Assembly: GCA_963777725.1 (NCBI GenBank)
Contig: CAVZRR010000020.1
Location: 62,001-126,000, forward strand
Reading direction: 5' to 3'
DNA: 64,000 nt
Origin: RPQJ01 sp963777725
GTDB taxonomy: Bacteria > Pseudomonadota > Gammaproteobacteria > Steroidobacterales > Steroidobacteraceae
The notes under the pieces were generated by a model. That model was not told the origin of the DNA. It did not search any database and saw only the letters and a list, made by a program, of their open reading frames with translations. Shown in pieces: positions 51,340 to 61,384 of the stretch; position 1 is the stretch's first letter, and each line of letters begins with the position of its first letter. A program made the translations under genes and the position numbers.

Positions 51340-51879
51340 TCACTCCAGGTAGAAGATTCGCGGCTGCGTGCCGGCGTCGGGCTTCAGCGCGAAATGCCGC
51401 CGCGACGCGAGCAGCCGGTTCAGCTCGGAGCCGGGATCGTCGAGGTCGCCGAAGTGCATCGCGTGCGTGGGACACACCGCGACGCAGGCCGGCAGCTCGC
51501 CCTTCTCGACGCGGTGGATGCAGAACGTGCACTTGTCCGCGTAACCGTCCGGGTGGATGAAGCGCGCGCCGTACGGACAGGATGCGAGGCACGCTTTGCA
51601 ACCGATGCACTTGTCGTGGTCCACCAGCACGACTTTGCCGAAGTCGTGGACGTGGCTGGCACCGGTCGGGCAGCAGCTGACGCACGGCGGCCGGTCGCAG
51701 TGGTTGCAGCGCTCGGAGGTGATCGTGAGCCGGAGGTCCGGCATCGTGCCCTCGAGCCGCTGGTTGATCCAGTCGCGGCAGAAGCCGTCCGGGACGTCGT
51801 TCTCCGTCTTGCAGGCGACCACGCAGTCCATGCAGCCGACGCACTGGCGCGTGTCGATGACCATTCCGAAGCGCGCCAT
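51340..51879 (-). CDS. four-cluster ferredoxin electron-transfer subunit (PsrB-like)
   Basis: A 179-residue protein with four [4Fe-4S] cysteine sets: CVGCMDCVVACK, CNHCDRPPCVSCCP, CIGCKACLASCPYG and CTFCIH plus CVAVCP. It moves electrons between the molybdopterin subunit and the NrfD-type membrane subunit. No signal peptide is visible, so it is carried with the Tat-exported catalytic subunit if the complex is periplasmic. Encoded 3 bp after the catalytic subunit gene. Confidence 0.94.
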   Translation of the reverse strand: MARFGMVIDTRQCVGCMDCVVACKTENDVPDGFCRDWINQRLEGTMPDLRLTITSERCNHCDRPPCVSCCPTGASHVHDFGKVVLVDHDKCIGCKACLASCPYGARFIHPDGYADKCTFCIHRVEKGELPACVAVCPTHAMHFGDLDDPGSELNRLLASRRHFALKPDAGTQPRIFYLE

Positions 51880-51882
51880 GGT

Positions 51883-54075
51883 TCAGGCTCCCTGCTCGAT
51901 GGTCACGAAGTTGACGTTGGCGCCGGTGCCGCCCATCAGTGGATCGGTCGCATAGCGCGTGATCAGTTGCGCGTCGCTCGCGCCGAGGCCGTACGCGCTG
52001 CGCAGTCCGCGCGACGTGTGCCCGAACCCATGCACCATGTAGACGCACTCGGGCCGGATCGCTTCGGTCACCCGCGCCTTGATGCGGTTGCTCAGCACAC
52101 CGTCCTGGTTGCGCAGCCGCACGTAGTCGCCACTCGCAAGGCCCAGTCGCGCGCCGACGTTCGCGTTGACCCAGAGCTCGTTCTCGTCCATCGCGTCGCG
52201 CAGGATCGGGTTCGACTGCGTGCGGCTGAACGAATGCACGGGCGCGCGTCCGAACAGCAGCCGGAACGAACCGGGCGGGCCCGCCTCGTGCCGCCGGTAG
52301 CGGGGTACGGGATCGAAGCCCGCAGTCTCGAGTTGCGTCGAGTAGAACTCGATCTTGCCCGACGGCGTCGCGAACTCGGGCGTGATGCCGTCCGCGAAGT
52401 AAAGTGGCGCGGGCGGGCCCTTGATCAGACCGCGCTGCTTCAGCTCGGCGAGACTCGAGCCCGCGCCCTTGAGCCGATGGTCGAGGTACTCCTCGATGTC
52501 GGTCCACGGGTAGTACGCGCCGAGGCCCAGCTTGAGCGCCAGTTCGCGCGCGATCCACCAGTTCGGCTTCTGGTCGTGCGGCGCCGGCACGACCGGCTGC
52601 CGCAGCGCGACGAACGGCTCGCGGAACAACTCGACGTTGAGCTCCTCGTAGCGCTCGAGGTAGGTGGTTTCGGGCAGCACGACGTCGGCCCAGCCGGCGA
52701 TTTCGGACGGAATCACGTCGACGACGACCATCAGGTCGAGCTGCTGGATCGCGCGGATCGTCTCGGCTTCGTTGGGGATCGCGTGGATCAGGTTCGTCGC
52801 GTAGACGAGCCAGCCCTTGACCGGGTAGGGCTGGCCGGTCAGCGTCGCTTCGCGGATGCCCGTCGTGATCGCCTCGCTTGCAAACGGATAGCGGTGGTCC
52901 GGGTTGTCCACCTTGCCGCGCGCCGACTCGGGGTAGGGCGGGTAGGGGTAGCTCGGCACGTCCATGCTCGACGGAAAGTAGAAGCCGCCCTTGCGACCCC
53001 AGCTGCCGAGCAGCGCGTTCAGCAGTGCAATCGCGCGCCCGCGCTGCGCGTCGTCGCCGTACCAGGTCGTGCGACGGCCCGGATGAACGAGCGTCGCGGG
53101 TCGGTGGCAAGCCATGACGCGCGCGGTCTCGCGGATCAATTCGGGCGCGATGCCGGTTTCTGGATAGGCCCACTCGGGCGTGCGCGTCGCGATCTCCGCC
53201 TGGAAGTGCTCGAAGCCGAACCCGTGCTGCTCGACGTACTCGCGATCGTAGAGGCCTTCCGTGACGATCACGTTCATCCACGCGAGCAGCAGCGCGAGGT
53301 CCGAGCCCGGCTTCACCGGCAGGTAGTGCTGCGCCTTGCTCGCGGCGACCGAGAAGCGGGGGTCGGCGACGATGATGGCGGCGCCGGCTGCGACGGCGTC
53401 GGCGAATTCCTGCACCTGGGTGTTGTGCATGTTCTCGCCGAGGTGCGAGCCGATCAGCACCAGGCAGCGGGCGTTCGCGATGTCGGTGCGCTCCGGCGAG
53501 CCGATGCCTTCGCCGAAGGTGAGCTCGAAGCCGACGTCACGCGGGCCGCGGCACTGCGCGAACGACGGCGCGGCGATGTTCGGGCTGCCGTACGCCTTGA
53601 GCGTGTGCTTGAGGAACGTGCCGCCGATGCCGTGGCTGAAGAGCGCCATCGCCTCGGGACCGTGCTCGGCCTTGATCTTCTGCATGCGTTCGGCGATGTG
53701 GCCGAGCGCTTCGTCCCAGGTGACCTCGACCCACGCTTCCTCGCCGCGGGCCTTGTGGCGCATCAGCGGGGCGCGCAGGCGGTCCGGGTCGAAGTAGGCG
53801 CCGATGCCGCCGGTGCCGCGCGGGCAGAGCCGACCGCGGGACAGCGGATCGTCCGGGTGGCCGGTGATCTTCCAGAGCCGGCCGTCTCGCACGTGGGCGA
53901 GCGCGTTGCACTTCCAGAAGCAGATGTCGCAGAACGTCGGGACGACGCGCGTTTCGCCGGCGGCCGGCTTGCGCGCCATGGCTCGCAGCCCGCCGCTCGT
54001 GCCCGCGGCGACGGCTGCGGCGCCCGCGCCGAAGCCGGCGATCTTCAGGAAGCGTCGCCGCGAAATGCGATTCAT
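51883..54075 (-). CDS. molybdopterin oxidoreductase, thiosulfate/polysulfide reductase-like
   Basis: A 730-residue DMSO-reductase-family protein. A Tat signal (SRRRFLKIAG) begins the chain, so the enzyme is probably periplasmic. The [4Fe-4S] cysteines are 49, 52, 56 and 84 (CDICFWKC...LCPRG), and Cys175 in PSFAQCRGPRDVGFELTFG is the likely Mo ligand. Length and the neighbouring ferredoxin and NrfD genes fit PsrA/PhsA rather than the longer SoeA. Direction of catalysis (reduction or oxidation) cannot be read from sequence. It heads the six-gene sulfur operon behind an AT-rich palindrome. Confidence 0.9.
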   Translation of the reverse strand: MNRISRRRFLKIAGFGAGAAAVAAGTSGGLRAMARKPAAGETRVVPTFCDICFWKCNALAHVRDGRLWKITGHPDDPLSRGRLCPRGTGGIGAYFDPDRLRAPLMRHKARGEEAWVEVTWDEALGHIAERMQKIKAEHGPEAMALFSHGIGGTFLKHTLKAYGSPNIAAPSFAQCRGPRDVGFELTFGEGIGSPERTDIANARCLVLIGSHLGENMHNTQVQEFADAVAAGAAIIVADPRFSVAASKAQHYLPVKPGSDLALLLAWMNVIVTEGLYDREYVEQHGFGFEHFQAEIATRTPEWAYPETGIAPELIRETARVMACHRPATLVHPGRRTTWYGDDAQRGRAIALLNALLGSWGRKGGFYFPSSMDVPSYPYPPYPESARGKVDNPDHRYPFASEAITTGIREATLTGQPYPVKGWLVYATNLIHAIPNEAETIRAIQQLDLMVVVDVIPSEIAGWADVVLPETTYLERYEELNVELFREPFVALRQPVVPAPHDQKPNWWIARELALKLGLGAYYPWTDIEEYLDHRLKGAGSSLAELKQRGLIKGPPAPLYFADGITPEFATPSGKIEFYSTQLETAGFDPVPRYRRHEAGPPGSFRLLFGRAPVHSFSRTQSNPILRDAMDENELWVNANVGARLGLASGDYVRLRNQDGVLSNRIKARVTEAIRPECVYMVHGFGHTSRGLRSAYGLGASDAQLITRYATDPLMGGTGANVNFVTIEQGA

Positions 54076-54098
54076 GGAAGCCGGTCCGCCCGCTACGA

Positions 54099-54114
54099 AT
54101 TAGAAAAATCTAAT
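54099..54114. promoter_or_regulatory. AT-rich palindrome upstream of the sulfur operon
   Basis: ATTAGA-AAAA-TCTAAT, a perfect 6-bp inverted repeat 24 bp before the molybdopterin subunit ATG and next to TATATT, a possible -10 element. It is the only AT-rich spot in the region. The form is reminiscent of operators of ArsR-family sulfur sensors of the BigR/SqrR group (from memory). Confidence 0.55.
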
Positions 54115-54158
54115 ATATGCTAGCGAGTCGCAGCGATGGGTCGCCTCGGTACATTCAC

Positions 54159-54695
54159 CTAATCCGCGACGGCTGGGGGGTCGGGATCCTCGTCCCAGCC
54201 GGGCGACGGCGGCTCGACCCGCGCGAGCCACTGCTGGATCAGGCGGACGTGTTCGCGCTCCTCCTCGGCCATCTCGGCCGCGGCGGCGCGCACGTCGGCC
54301 GGCAGGCTGGCCGCCGCGAATCGGGCGAAGAAGTCCGCCGCCCGCTGCTCGTTGTGCTCGGCGAGCTTGAGCGCGTGATAGGGCTGCATCAGGTAATGCA
54401 GTTCGCCGTAGTCCGTCGTCTCGGCTCCCTCCGGTGTTTCCCAACGGAAGACGGCCGCTTCGGGCGGGCTCGTCCAGCCCATCTTCGCGAGGATCTGGTC
54501 GCGATGCTTGCCCTCGATGCGCGCGAGCTTCGCAAACAGCTCCGAGACCTCGCGGTTGTGGTGCGTGGACATCTGGTCCGCGAGCTCCGCATAGCGCTCG
54601 GCCGCCTCGACCTCCATCGCATATGCGTAGGCCATGAACTCCTGCACCGTGCGCGGCAACTTACGACGTGCCGCGGAGCCCGTCCGCGCGCTCAC
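54159..54695 (-). CDS. rubrerythrin-like ferritin-family protein
   Basis: A 178-residue helical protein. EFMAYAYAMEVEAAERYAEL and LFAKLARIEGKHRDQILAKMG supply Glu and Glu-x-x-His ligands, and MAEEEREHVRLIQQWLARVE supplies the second set, a ferritin-like diiron pattern without the rubredoxin-type Cys domain. It may protect the oxygen-sensitive oxidoreductase encoded just upstream. The GTG start overlaps the TGA of korB (GTGA). The acidic tail is Pro/Asp-rich. Confidence 0.82.
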   Translation of the reverse strand: MSARTGSAARRKLPRTVQEFMAYAYAMEVEAAERYAELADQMSTHHNREVSELFAKLARIEGKHRDQILAKMGWTSPPEAAVFRWETPEGAETTDYGELHYLMQPYHALKLAEHNEQRAADFFARFAAASLPADVRAAAAEMAEEEREHVRLIQQWLARVEPPSPGWDEDPDPPAVAD

Positions 54696-55549
54696 AGCTC
54701 GAACCTCGCCTCGAGATCCGCCACCGCGCGCGTCGCCCGCGGCCCGCGCGGCGCGTACGCCGGACGCTCGCCCGCGTACAGCACGCCCAGTTCGAAGCCG
54801 GTGTCGCGCAGCATCCGTCGCACCGCCCGCGACACGTCCGCGGTCGGTCGCAACGCGTCGCTGCGAACGATCTTCTTCCAGTCCTTCTGCTCCGGCCGGA
54901 ACGTGACGCAAGGCGACAGCACCTCGACGAACGAGAACCCCGGATGCCGCACCGCCTGCACGATCACGTCCGCGAGCGCGTTCGGATCTCCGGTGAACGC
55001 CCGCGCAATGAAGTTCGCGCCCGACGCGAGCGCGACCACCATCGGCTGGAACTCGCGCAGACCGGTGCCCTCGGGCGACAGCTTCGAATCCCAGTCCGGC
55101 TCGGTCGTCGGGGAGGGCTGGCCCTTGGTCATGCCGTAGACGCGGTTGTCCATGACGATGTAGGTCATGTCGACGTTGCGCCGGCACGCATGCAGGAAGT
55201 GGTTGCCGCCGATCGAGTAGCCGTCGCCGTCCCCGCCGGTGACGATCACGGTCAGGTCCGGCCGGGCGATCTTGAGCCCGGTGCCGGCCGCGAGCGCGCG
55301 GCCGTGCACGCCATGGAAGCCGTAGCTCGACAGGTACGCCGGGATCCGTGACGAGCAACCGATGCCCGAGACCACGGCGACGTTGCGCGGCTCGAGCGCC
55401 ATCTTCGCCAAGGCCTTGGTCAACGCATTGACGACGCCGAAATCGCCGCAACCCGGGCACCAGACCGGCTTGATGTCCGACTTGTAATCCGCCGCCGCCA
55501 ACGCGTGAGGTGCGGGTGTGATTGGAGCGGGTGACAGGGCCTCGTTCAT
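54692..55549 (-). CDS. korB: 2-oxoacid:ferredoxin oxidoreductase, beta subunit
   Basis: A 285-residue TPP-binding subunit with WCPGCGDFGVV, SGIGCSSRIP, and the TPP/Mg motif GGDGDGYSIGGNH. With the alpha subunit it decarboxylates a 2-oxoacid, probably 2-oxoglutarate, to the CoA ester with reduction of ferredoxin. The ATG overlaps the korA TGA (ATGA). Confidence 0.9.
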   Translation of the reverse strand: MNEALSPAPITPAPHALAAADYKSDIKPVWCPGCGDFGVVNALTKALAKMALEPRNVAVVSGIGCSSRIPAYLSSYGFHGVHGRALAAGTGLKIARPDLTVIVTGGDGDGYSIGGNHFLHACRRNVDMTYIVMDNRVYGMTKGQPSPTTEPDWDSKLSPEGTGLREFQPMVVALASGANFIARAFTGDPNALADVIVQAVRHPGFSFVEVLSPCVTFRPEQKDWKKIVRSDALRPTADVSRAVRRMLRDTGFELGVLYAGERPAYAPRGPRATRAVADLEARFEL

Positions 55550-57306
55550 GCGCGGCTCCATTCGAGCAGGTGGCGGTGGATCTCGTCCGGGTGAAACTGC
55601 AGCGCGCCCGCCCGGTGCAGGCTGCCGACCTTCCCCGGCAGGTCGCATTCCCCTCGCAGGTACTTGTAGAGCTGCGCCGAGTGATTCTGCTCGATGACCA
55701 GGATGCGCGCCGCGCCGTCGAGCGCAGCGGCCAGGCGCGCTGCGGGCAGCGGGGCCAGCAGGCGCAGCGACACGAGCCGCGCCTTGAAGCCGTCGGCCGC
55801 GGCGCGCGCGAGTGCTTCGCGCACCGGTCCCGTGCACGAACCGAACGTGACGATCGCGAGCGGCGCCGCCGGGTCGCCCTCGATGTCCGCCCAGCCGTCG
55901 CCGTAGTCCCACGTTTCGAGCTTGCGGCGCCGCTTGTCGAGCTGCGCGAAGTGATCCGCGGCCTGCGACGAAGGCGCGCCGCGTTCGCCGTGCTCCAGGC
56001 CGTCGGCCGTATACGCGATGCCGGCCGTGCCCGGAATCGCCATCGGCGAGACGCCGCTTGCCGTGAGCGCGTAGCGCCGGTAGCCCGGCGCGTCGGCCGC
56101 TGCCAGTTCGCGACTCGCTGCGACTTCGAGATCGGCGGGCCGGTCGACGACCGCGCGCGCCTGGCCGAGGAACTGGTCCGACAACACGATCGCGGGCGCC
56201 TGCAACGCCTCCGCGAGCTGCACGGCCCATTGCGTCGTGCGCAGGCAGTCCGCGACCGAGTTCGGCGCGAGCACCAGGTGCGGCGCATCGCCGTGCAGGC
56301 CGTGCAACGCGATATTGAGGTCGCCCTGCTCGGACTTGGTCGGGATTCCGGTCGATGGCCCGACACGCATCACGTTCACGACGACCAGCGGGATCTCCGC
56401 CGCGACGGCGAGGCCGAGCGCCTCGATCATCAGCGACAGGCCGGGACCCGAGGTGGCCGTCAACGCCGGCACGCCGCCATAGGAGCCGCCGATCACCATG
56501 TTGATCGAGGCCAGTTCGTCCTCGGCCTGCACCAGCGTGCCGCCAACCTCCGCCAGCGCCGGGCTCAACCACTCGAGCAATTCGGTGGCCGGCGTGATCG
56601 GATACGCGGCGACGAAGCGCACGCCGCCCTTGAGCGCGCCGTAGCCTGCAGCTTCGTTGCCGGTCAGCAGCCAGCGCGGACCGCAAGCCGCGGGTGGCGT
56701 GGCGAGCGGGAACCGCAGCTCGATCGCGTCCGACGCCGCACGGCCCGCGGCCACTGCAGCCAGGCTCGGTGCGAGCGCCGCAGGACGCTTGCCGAGCGTA
56801 CTTTCCACCGCATGGGCCACGGCTTCATCCGGCAGCCCGAGCAGGGCCGCGACGGTGCCGAGCAGCACCATGTTGGCGCGCCCCTCCGGCACGGACTTGG
56901 CGATCTTCTTGAGCGGCAGCGACGCTCGCGCCGCGCCGCTGCGCAAGAACACTTCCGGCGGGTCGCCCTGGTCGGGATCGCCGACGATCAGGCTCGCCGC
57001 ACCGAGCGGGATCTCGGCGTTGAAGCGCTGCACGTTCTCCCAGTCCACCGCGGCGAGGACGTCGAAGCGATCCTCCATGCAGTCGACCGGATGGGTCGCG
57101 ATCCGCAGCATGGCCGCCGCCTCGCCGCCGCGGATCTGCGGCCCCGAGGAGCGCGTCATCAGCGCGTAGTAGCCCGCGTGCGCCGCGGCTTCGAGCAGCA
57201 TGTTGCCGGCGGTCATGACGCCCGCGCCGCCGCTGCCGACGAGCACGATCGAGGCGCCGTTGCGGCGAGGGGGCTGGTCCGCCCCCGGGGTGTCGGATTG
57301 TTGCAT
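55546..57306 (-). CDS. korA: 2-oxoacid:ferredoxin oxidoreductase, fused gamma-alpha subunit
   Basis: A 586-residue protein (from ATG 57306; a GTG at 57330 adds eight residues). The N-terminal gamma domain (about 20-190) has IVLVGSGGAGVMTAGNMLLE and TRSSGPQIRGGEAAAMLRIA; the alpha domain has VAAYPITPATELLEWLSP, AEDELASINMVIGGSYGG and TATSGPGLSLM. The CoA-type 2-oxoglutarate enzymes of aerobes share this fusion. It is the first gene of the korA-korB-rubrerythrin unit. No 2[4Fe-4S] delta subunit gene is nearby. Confidence 0.9.
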   Translation of the reverse strand: MQQSDTPGADQPPRRNGASIVLVGSGGAGVMTAGNMLLEAAAHAGYYALMTRSSGPQIRGGEAAAMLRIATHPVDCMEDRFDVLAAVDWENVQRFNAEIPLGAASLIVGDPDQGDPPEVFLRSGAARASLPLKKIAKSVPEGRANMVLLGTVAALLGLPDEAVAHAVESTLGKRPAALAPSLAAVAAGRAASDAIELRFPLATPPAACGPRWLLTGNEAAGYGALKGGVRFVAAYPITPATELLEWLSPALAEVGGTLVQAEDELASINMVIGGSYGGVPALTATSGPGLSLMIEALGLAVAAEIPLVVVNVMRVGPSTGIPTKSEQGDLNIALHGLHGDAPHLVLAPNSVADCLRTTQWAVQLAEALQAPAIVLSDQFLGQARAVVDRPADLEVAASRELAAADAPGYRRYALTASGVSPMAIPGTAGIAYTADGLEHGERGAPSSQAADHFAQLDKRRRKLETWDYGDGWADIEGDPAAPLAIVTFGSCTGPVREALARAAADGFKARLVSLRLLAPLPAARLAAALDGAARILVIEQNHSAQLYKYLRGECDLPGKVGSLHRAGALQFHPDEIHRHLLEWSRA

Positions 57307-57436
57307 CGCGGTATTGTAGGAACGAGACACCCGCGCGTGGCAAGCGCCGGGATACGGGTTCTACGTCTTGATCTTCCGGATGGCCGCCGCAAGCTGCGCC
57401 TGACCGGCGCCGCGCCGTTGCAGGGGAGAGTGGCAG

Positions 57437-57741
57437 ATGAGCGAAAGGAACGCGGGCATACCGATGCCACCCGACGTGCAGGCGATCCACGATTGCGGTT
57501 TCGCGCGGTGGGTCACCGCGGACGTGGCGCGCGCCATCCGCGACCGGTTCGCGGCGGAGCGCATTCCGGTACGGGGGATTCGTCACGTGCGCGTCTGGGG
57601 CCTGCAAGTCGACGACGAGCGCGAGCTGCCGGGTCACGAGCGCACGATGATTCCGGACGAGGATCTCTGGCAGGTGGAGCTCGAGGCGGCGGACGGCTCT
57701 CACTTCGAGGTGAACTCGCAGCTGCTCGTCGCTGCGCCTCG

Positions 57742-57745
<4 letters not shown>
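57437..57745 (+). CDS. conserved hypothetical protein coupled to the TPP decarboxylase
   Basis: A 102-residue soluble protein (MSERNAGIPMPPDVQAIHDC...). No signal peptide or domain is recognised; the centre is beta-rich (VRGIRHVRVWGLQVDDE, LWQVELEAADGSHFEVNSQ). GGGGAG lies 8 nt before the ATG, and the TGA overlaps the ATG of the decarboxylase gene, which supports a real coupled gene. It could be a small partner or regulator of that enzyme, but this is only context. Confidence 0.65.
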
Positions 57746-59361
<1,616 letters not shown>

Positions 59362-59430
59362 CGCGGTAGCGGGCGGATGGCGCGACGCGTTGGCGAGCCG
59401 CTCGATGCCAAACTGTGCAAATATTCCTTC

Positions 59431-60024
59431 ATGGACAGGTTACCGACCGACCCGAGGCCACGGCCGTCGATCCTGCGGCGGTGCGCGCTCGGCCTGCTCG
59501 GCGTGTTCGGGTGGAAGACGACGCTGGTGTGGCCGCCCGAGCCGCGGGGCGTGATCGTCGTCTATCCGCACACGTCGAACTGGGATTTCCCGATCGGCGT
59601 GCTGTTCCGGATCGGTCACCGGCTCAAGGCCAATTGGGTCGGCAAGCAGGAGATGTTCCGCTGGCCGTTGCGAGGACTCTTCCTGCGCATCGGCGGGATC
59701 CCGCTCAACCGGCGCAAGACGACGGGGTTCATCGACGCGTTGCTGGCCGAATTCCGCAGTCGCGACTGGATGTGGCTCGCCATTGCACCCGAAGGAACGC
59801 GCGGGCACACGGACCACTGGAAAGCCGGCTTCTACCAGATTGCTCTCGCGGCCAACGTCCCGGTCGCTCTCGCCTACATCGACTACGCAACGAAGACGGT
59901 CGGCATCGACACCTACCTGCGCATGACGGGCGACCGCGAGGCGGACCTCGGCCGCATCCGGGCTTTCTACGCGAGCAAGCGCGGGCGGCGCCCCGAGTTT
60001 GCCGGCGAAATCCGGCTGAAGTGA
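59431..60024 (+). CDS. 1-acylglycerol-3-phosphate acyltransferase-like protein
   Basis: A 197-residue protein. The acyltransferase motif H47-x4-D52 is in VYPHTSNWDFP and the substrate motif EGTR at 121-124; no clear membrane anchor precedes them. It resembles the small PlsC-like acyltransferases that esterify lysophospholipids or related alcohols. ATG 59431 (MDRLPTDPRP) is used; an in-frame ATG at 59377 would add 18 residues without a ribosome site. It is 4 bp before the next gene. Confidence 0.85.
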   Translation: MDRLPTDPRPRPSILRRCALGLLGVFGWKTTLVWPPEPRGVIVVYPHTSNWDFPIGVLFRIGHRLKANWVGKQEMFRWPLRGLFLRIGGIPLNRRKTTGFIDALLAEFRSRDWMWLAIAPEGTRGHTDHWKAGFYQIALAANVPVALAYIDYATKTVGIDTYLRMTGDREADLGRIRAFYASKRGRRPEFAGEIRLK

Positions 60025-60028
60025 CCGC

Positions 60029-61309
60029 ATGCCGGGCAACAGCGCGAGCGATCCGATCGAGTGGTTGAACACCGACTGCTTCTGCATCACGGTCGACGGT
60101 GCCGCGTTGCAGCGCGAACTCGATGCCGACGCGGCGACGCGCGGCCTGTACGAGTCGCTCCGGCAGACCCATGCGTACCTGTTTTCGCACGCGCCGATCT
60201 TCGTCTCGCGCGACAACGTCATGGCGATGGAGCGACTGGTCGCGGCCGTCGAAACGGTGGTCGCACGGCCCGCCTATCGAGAGGCGGCGCTTGGCTGGGC
60301 GCCGAGCATCGCGAGGTACGAACCGGGCCCGGTCGGCGCGCTGATGGGGTTCGATTTCCACGTCACCGCGCAGGGCCCGCGCCTGATCGAGATCAACACC
60401 AATGCCGGCGGCGCCTTCCTGAATGCTGCACTGGCACGGGCGCAGATCGCCTGCTGCGCGCCGGTGCTGTCGTTGCTGCAGCAACCGGCGGGTGCAGATC
60501 GGCCGCAGGCCGCACTGTTCGCGATGTTCGCGGCGGAGTGGCGTCGGCAGCGCGGTACCGCAACGCTCAGCCGGGTTGCGATCGTCGACGAGTCACCCGC
60601 GCAGCAGTACCTGTACCCGGAGTTCCTGCTGGCGAGCGAAATGTTCCGCGCCCACGGCGTGGAGGCCGTGATCTGTGATCCGCGCGAACTGGAGCCCGAC
60701 CCCGCGGGGCTGCGCCACGGCGGTCGGCTCGTCGATCTCGTCTACAACCGCCTGACCGATTTCGCCCTCGAGCAGCCCGAACACGCCGCGTTGCGCGACG
60801 CCTACGTGTCTGGGCGCGTGGTCGTGACGCCGAACCCGCGCGCCCACGCGTTGTATGCGGACAAGCGCAACCTCACGCTGCTGAGCGACGCGGACCGGCT
60901 GCGCGAGTGGGGTATCGATGCCGCGACGATCGACACGCTGCAGCGTGCCGTGCCGCGCACCGAGATCCTCGATCCGGCGCGCGGGGACGAGTTCTGGGCC
61001 GCCCGCCGCAACCTGTTCTTCAAACCCGTGTCGGGCTTCGGCGGCCGGGCGACCTATCGCGGCGACAAGCTGACTCGCAAGGTCTGGAGCGAAATCCTGC
61101 AGGGGCGCTACGTCGCGCAGGAACTCGTGCCGCCGAGCGAGCGCAGCGTGCGCGTGGACGGGCAGCCGGTGCGACTGAAGCTGGACCTGCGCTGCTACGT
61201 TTACGACGGGCGGGTGCTGTCGGTCGCGGCGCGGCTCTATCAAGGACAGACCACCAACTTCCGCACGCCGGGCGGCGGCTTCGCTACCGTGTTCTCACCG
61301 GCGCGTTGA
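60029..61309 (+). CDS. conserved hypothetical protein, possible ATP-grasp-like fold
   Basis: A 426-residue soluble protein beginning MPGNSASDPIEWLNTDCFCI. RLIEINTNAGGAFLNAALA, KPVSGFGGRATYRGDKLT and VAQELVPPSERS look like the glycine-rich and metal-binding segments of ATP-grasp ligases, and LDLRCYVYDGRVLSVAARLY fits their core. I do not recognise a named family. It lies between the acyltransferase and the acyl-ACP-reductase-like gene, all on one strand with short gaps, so a linked role in lipid or acyl modification is possible. Confidence 0.6.
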   Translation: MPGNSASDPIEWLNTDCFCITVDGAALQRELDADAATRGLYESLRQTHAYLFSHAPIFVSRDNVMAMERLVAAVETVVARPAYREAALGWAPSIARYEPGPVGALMGFDFHVTAQGPRLIEINTNAGGAFLNAALARAQIACCAPVLSLLQQPAGADRPQAALFAMFAAEWRRQRGTATLSRVAIVDESPAQQYLYPEFLLASEMFRAHGVEAVICDPRELEPDPAGLRHGGRLVDLVYNRLTDFALEQPEHAALRDAYVSGRVVVTPNPRAHALYADKRNLTLLSDADRLREWGIDAATIDTLQRAVPRTEILDPARGDEFWAARRNLFFKPVSGFGGRATYRGDKLTRKVWSEILQGRYVAQELVPPSERSVRVDGQPVRLKLDLRCYVYDGRVLSVAARLYQGQTTNFRTPGGGFATVFSPAR

Positions 61310-61384
61310 CTTCGCTGCGCCTTTTACGAATACCGCGGGCGCGCCGCGACCGGAAGAATTCCATTCGGTCCGGGGGGAGAGAAA

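Noticed and set aside
51307..54123. A 938-codon plus-strand frame opposite the ferredoxin and molybdopterin genes
   Set aside because: Same shadow effect: low-complexity Arg/Val/Asp composition, no ribosome site, and it spans two real minus-strand genes.
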